A stretch of 25,546 bases of DNA from an uncultured Eubacterium sp. (lineage in GTDB: Bacteria; Bacillota; Clostridia; Lachnospirales; Lachnospiraceae), in assembly GCA_910586445.1 (NCBI GenBank), contig CAJUHV010000058.1:1-25546 (forward strand). Direction: 5' to 3'. Below are positions 22,555 to 25,546 of the stretch, piece by piece. Each line of letters begins with the position of its first letter. Positions within the stretch are counted from its first letter, which is position 1. Under the pieces are notes generated by a model. It was not told where the DNA came from. It saw nothing but the letters and a program-made list of their open reading frames with translations, and did not search any database. The position numbers and the translations under genes are program-made.

Positions 22555-24132
22555 ATGATACCAGCGATTCATGGAAAAGAGTTGTATACAGAGGGCACCT
22601 GCACGGCTGCGGGCAGGAACATATTTTTTCAGGGGGAGAAGGAGCCGGGCGGAACAAAACAGGCTGAAATGCTTTATGAGCCGACGGGAGCGGAACAGGT
22701 AAGCGTATTTTGTGAGCGCCTTGCAGCAGCAGGAATACAGACGTCGTTTTCTGAGGGCGTATCCGATGAGCAGGCGTCAGGCGGCCTGTTGTTAAAGATT
22801 GACCAAAGCGCAGATTTAAAGGGCAGGCAGGGTGCATACAGGCTGGAAATAGAGCCGGAGCGTATCTGCATATCAGCAGCTGACAGCGAGGGAACGGCGA
22901 ATGCGCTGACGACATTGTACTGGAGCCTGCGGGACGGAAACGGGACGTGCAGGTGCGCAGTGATTGAGGATGCGCCAAAGCATGCGTACCGCGGCTTTAT
23001 GCTGGACTGCTGCAGGCATTTTTTTGATGTGGATCAGGTAAAGAAAATGATTGAGCAGTGTGCGCTTAGGAAAATAAACCGCCTGCACTGGCATCTGAGT
23101 GAAGATCAGGGGTTCCGTCTGGAATCGGAATTATTTACAAAGCTGAATGAGGTCGGTTCTGTGCGTACAGAAGAAGACGGAACACTGTATCAGGGGTATT
23201 ATAAAAAAGAAGAAGTAAGGGATATCGTACATTATGCGAAGGTGCGCGGCATGGAGGTGATCCCGGAGATTGATCTGCCGGGGCATGTAAGCGCCATAGT
23301 TGCCGCTTATCCTCAGTTAAGCTGCAGCTGTGAACCTCTGAAGGTACAGACAACATGGGGGGTATTTCCCAGAATATTGTGTGTTGGAAAAGATGAGGTG
23401 ATGGAATTTATCGGACATCTTTTAGACGAAGTCTGCGCGCTGTTTCCGTATGAATATTTCCATATCGGCGGGGATGAGGTGCCAAAGGATGAATGGATCA
23501 AATGCCCGCACTGCCAGAGGCGCATACAAAAAGAAGGGCTGAAGGATGAAGCACAGCTGCAGGCATGGTTTACGCAGCAGGTGCAGAAGGAGCTTTTAAA
23601 GCGCGGCAAAAAGGTGATCTGCTGGAATGACGTGCTGTTTTCTGACAGAGAGCTGGAGGATACCTGTATCCAGTACTGGGCTGAGTTTGAGACGCTGATT
23701 GATCCAGAGGCTGCAAAAAAACATGCTTATATATTTTCGATAATACGCGGATTTTATTTTGATTATATTCCAAAGGAAGTGCCGCTTAGAAATACTTACC
23801 AGTTTGAGCCTGAGTTGAAGTGCGGGTTAAAGCTGGAGGGAGAAAATCTGCTTGGGTTTGAAGCACCGCTTTGGTCGGAACATATTCTGGACGGCGACAG
23901 GCTGGAGCAGATGGCATTTCCGCGCATGCTCGCGCTGGCAGAGCGGGCGTGGAATGGAGAGCGGACATACGAAGAGTTTTTAGGCCGCTGCAGAGAGGAA
24001 ATCGAATGCCTGAAGGCAGACGGAGTAAGCAGTTTTACAATCGAAGAGGCTGATCCTGCAGAAGAAAAGAGAGATCCTGCAGAAGAAAAGACAGATTCAG
24101 CAGAAGAAAAAGCTGATCCTGCTGAGCAATAA
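22555..24132 (+). CDS. Glycoside hydrolase family 20 beta-N-acetylhexosaminidase
   Basis: A 525-residue protein with a small N-terminal GH20b-type alpha/beta domain (about residues 1-140) and the catalytic barrel: YRGFMLDCCRHFFDVDQVKK, HWHLSEDQGFRLES, EIDLPGH and HIGGDEVPKDEW, where Asp307 and Glu308 are the catalytic pair (the glutamate is the acid, the aspartate orients the substrate acetamido group). It releases terminal beta-GlcNAc or GalNAc. No signal peptide, so a cytoplasmic enzyme or one with a non-classical location. The C-terminus is a low-complexity acidic tail of about 3.5 heptads D-P/S-A-E-E-K-x (24052-24129). AAGGGGGA is the ribosome site, six bases upstream. Confidence 0.93.
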   Translation: MIPAIHGKELYTEGTCTAAGRNIFFQGEKEPGGTKQAEMLYEPTGAEQVSVFCERLAAAGIQTSFSEGVSDEQASGGLLLKIDQSADLKGRQGAYRLEIEPERICISAADSEGTANALTTLYWSLRDGNGTCRCAVIEDAPKHAYRGFMLDCCRHFFDVDQVKKMIEQCALRKINRLHWHLSEDQGFRLESELFTKLNEVGSVRTEEDGTLYQGYYKKEEVRDIVHYAKVRGMEVIPEIDLPGHVSAIVAAYPQLSCSCEPLKVQTTWGVFPRILCVGKDEVMEFIGHLLDEVCALFPYEYFHIGGDEVPKDEWIKCPHCQRRIQKEGLKDEAQLQAWFTQQVQKELLKRGKKVICWNDVLFSDRELEDTCIQYWAEFETLIDPEAAKKHAYIFSIIRGFYFDYIPKEVPLRNTYQFEPELKCGLKLEGENLLGFEAPLWSEHILDGDRLEQMAFPRMLALAERAWNGERTYEEFLGRCREEIECLKADGVSSFTIEEADPAEEKRDPAEEKTDSAEEKADPAEQ

Positions 24133-24160
24133 ATAATTCTCTCAGTAAATATTTGAAGAT

Positions 24161-24189
24161 TTGAAAACATGGTATTCTGTGTCTTAAAT
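24161..24189 (+). promoter_or_regulatory. Candidate promoter of the mannose-1-phosphate guanylyltransferase gene
   Basis: TTGAAA (24161-24166), 17 bases, TTAAAT (24184-24189). The -35 box has one mismatch to consensus and the -10 box two. The spacing to the start codon is short but workable (23 bases). Confidence 0.4.
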
Positions 24190-24212
24190 AACAGATGAAG
24201 AGAGGTTGCTTC

Positions 24213-25283
24213 ATGAAAAAGACGGCATTAATCATGGCAGGTGGACGCGGGGAACGCTTCTGGCCCAAAAGCCGCAAAAATCTGCCAAAACAATTTTTAT
24301 CCCTGACAGACGACGGCAGGACAATGATTCAGCTGACTGTAGAAAGAATACTTCCTCTGATTGATATGGAGGATATATATATATCGACAAACAAAGCATA
24401 CAGAGATCTTGTAGCAGCCCAGCTGCCGGAAATACCGCCGGAGAATATACTATGTGAGCCGGTCGGCAGAAATACGGCACCGTGCATCGGCCTGGCTGCT
24501 GTACATGTGGACAGAAAATACGAGGAGGCGCTGATGGTTGTGCTGCCTTCCGATCATCTGATCAAGTATCACAAGATGTTTCTGCATACGCTGCGGGACG
24601 CGTGCAGCATTGCCGAGCGGGACAGCAATCTGGTGACAATCGGCATTACGCCGGATTATCCTGAGACAGGCTATGGCTATATAAAGTTCCGCCCGGAAGA
24701 ATCTGACGGAAATGCTTATGCCGTAGACTGCTTTGTAGAAAAACCGAGCCTTCAGACGGCGAAAGAATATCTGGAAACAGAAGAATACCTTTGGAACAGC
24801 GGCATGTTTATCTGGAAGGCTTCAACAATCCTTCAAAATATCAGGCAGATCCTGCCGGATTTATACAGCGGGCTTATGAAAATCAGCGAGGCAGTTGGGA
24901 CAGAGGCGCAGGAAATGGTTCTGGAAAAAGAGTTTCCCAGGCTGCAGGCTGTTTCGATCGACTACGGCATTATGGAAAAGGCAGAGCATATTTATATACT
25001 GCCCGGCGCTTTTGGCTGGGATGATGTCGGCTCATGGCTTGCGGTAGAGCGTATCCAGAAGTCAAATGAATGCGGAAATGTTGTCACCGGCAATATTATT
25101 ACAATACACAGTAAAAATAATATTATCCAGGGCGGCAGTAAATTGATCGCGGCAGTCGGCCTGGAAGACCTGATTATCGTAGATACGGAAGACGCGACAT
25201 TGATCTGTGATAAGAGCAGTACGCCGGATATTAAAATGGTGCTGGAAAATCTGAAAATATGTAACCGGGATGAATATTTATAA
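24213..25283 (+). CDS. Mannose-1-phosphate guanylyltransferase
   Basis: A 356-residue nucleotidyltransferase: ALIMAGGRGERFWPKSRKNLPKQFL is the pyrophosphorylase signature with GxGxR and PKQF motifs, ENILCEPVGRNTAPCIGLAA, VVLPSDHLI (metal Asp), GYGYIKF, CFVEKPSLQTAKEYL, YLWNSGMFIW and FGWDDVGSW. The C-terminal phosphomannose isomerase domain of bifunctional ManC enzymes is absent. It makes GDP-mannose from mannose-1-phosphate and GTP for surface polysaccharide or glycolipid synthesis. An in-frame ATG exists at 24195, but AGAGGT is seven bases before the ATG at 24213 and that start matches the family, so 24213 is used. Confidence 0.92.
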   Translation: MKKTALIMAGGRGERFWPKSRKNLPKQFLSLTDDGRTMIQLTVERILPLIDMEDIYISTNKAYRDLVAAQLPEIPPENILCEPVGRNTAPCIGLAAVHVDRKYEEALMVVLPSDHLIKYHKMFLHTLRDACSIAERDSNLVTIGITPDYPETGYGYIKFRPEESDGNAYAVDCFVEKPSLQTAKEYLETEEYLWNSGMFIWKASTILQNIRQILPDLYSGLMKISEAVGTEAQEMVLEKEFPRLQAVSIDYGIMEKAEHIYILPGAFGWDDVGSWLAVERIQKSNECGNVVTGNIITIHSKNNIIQGGSKLIAAVGLEDLIIVDTEDATLICDKSSTPDIKMVLENLKICNRDEYL

Positions 25284-25289
25284 GAAATT

Positions 25290-25355
25290 ATCCCAAATTT
25301 AGGAGGCATATCCATGAGGCATGATATAGTGGGCTATGTTGATTAAATTTGGGAT
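25290..25355. repeat. 66-bp element with perfect 12-bp terminal inverted repeats
   Basis: ATCCCAAATTTA (25290-25301) and TAAATTTGGGAT (25344-25355) are exact inverted repeats. The right end (25331-25357) matches 16905-16931 at 26 of 27 positions. It starts seven bases after the preceding stop codon, so it could also form the transcript's 3' stem, though no U-run follows. Confidence 0.6.
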
Positions 25356-25368
25356 GAATAAGCTGCAT

Positions 25369-25492
25369 CATCTTGGACATGAGCAGTCCAAGAAGCTTGT
25401 CATCTTGGACATGAGCAGTCCAAGAAGCTTGTCATCTTGGACATGAGCAGTCTAGGAAGCTTGTCATCTTGGACTACTCTTGTCCAGGCTTG
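25369..25492 (+). repeat. 32-bp tandem hairpin array, three full copies and a variant fourth
   Basis: Units start at 25369, 25401, 25433 and 25465. Each contains CTTGGAC-ATGAGCA-GTCCAAG, a 7-bp stem with 7-base loop, followed by an AAGCTT segment. Unit 3 has GTCTAGG and unit 4 has GTCCAGG in the right arm; these changes become G-U wobble pairs, so the stem survives. Unit 4 has a different loop (TACTCTT). There are no unique spacers, so it is not CRISPR. Confidence 0.85.
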
Positions 25493-25495
25493 CTC

Positions 25496-25546
25496 TAGAG
25501 CGTGTTTGAAAAATCATTCCCGCGATCTGCACTCCCCACTTAGCGG
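25496..25546 (+). repeat. Dispersed intergenic repeat, copy 3 (cut by window end)
   Basis: TAGAGCGTGTTTGAAAAAT (25496-25514) is identical to the minus strand of copy 1, and the following sequence to the window end (CATTCCCGCGATCTGCAC ...) remains recognisably similar to copy 1 read in the same sense. It lies directly after the 32-bp hairpin array. Confidence 0.6.

Noticed and set aside
22455..22667. A plus-strand 70-residue frame starting in the 37-bp repeats
   Set aside because: It overlaps the well-supported GH20 start in another frame, and its N-terminal part is translated repeat DNA.
25369..25492. Possible CRISPR array
   Set aside because: Repeats are directly contiguous with no unique spacers, and no cas genes are present.

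Overview
The window looks like a chromosomal segment of a gut-type Firmicute, most likely Lachnospiraceae (Clostridia). The evidence is clostridial-style gene content (nifS-nifU-mnmA, a GHKL/LytTR two-component pair, PadR with DUF2812, a GPH-family sugar transporter, GH3 and GH20 glycosidases), strong AGGAGG ribosome binding sites and sigma-A type promoters. No rRNA, tRNA, CRISPR array, integrase or transposase was seen. The genus assignment is inference.

Layout. (1) 1-2.6 kb: a dispersed repeat copy, a secreted or membrane-anchored polysaccharide deacetylase, and, convergent with it, a padR-DUF2812 operon whose promoter carries three 19-bp operators at an exact 33-bp spacing. (2) 2.8-10.3 kb: a hexuronate/glycoside utilisation locus made of a HAD phosphatase, a GPH symporter, a small TM2 protein, then from a strong second promoter mannonate dehydratase (uxuA), a fructuronate reductase-type dehydrogenase (uxuB) and a NagZ-like GH3 glycosidase. 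The genes suggest import of a glycoside, release of the sugar and conversion toward 2-keto-3-deoxygluconate; uronate isomerase and KDG kinase/aldolase are not here. (3) 10.3-13.7 kb: AT-rich spacer with terminators, rarA, a 16-bp tandem repeat, and a type Ic aspartate aminotransferase. (4) 13.7-14.5 kb: a minus-strand, AT-rich cassette of two unrecognised genes, one of them broken by a one-base frameshift. (5) 14.7-18.2 kb: nifS, a 0.4-kb purine-rich spacer, nifU and mnmA, which together supply sulfur for Fe-S clusters and tRNA 2-thiouridine. (6) 18.3-22.3 kb: a LytTR response regulator, a GHKL histidine kinase and, 18 bp downstream, a PtuA ATPase plus PtuB HNH pair, i.e. a Septu-type anti-phage system with no reverse transcriptase nearby. 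(7) 22.3-25.5 kb: six 37-bp hairpin repeats, a GH20 hexosaminidase with an acidic repeat tail, mannose-1-phosphate guanylyltransferase, a 66-bp inverted repeat, a 32-bp hairpin tandem array and another dispersed repeat copy.

The most interesting observations are the two-component/Septu gene chain; the regularly phased PadR operators; tandem intergenic hairpin arrays whose sequence differences preserve base pairing; the broken unknown gene; and the GH3 enzyme inside a hexuronate operon. All functional calls come from reading the sequence and from family knowledge; no search was run.
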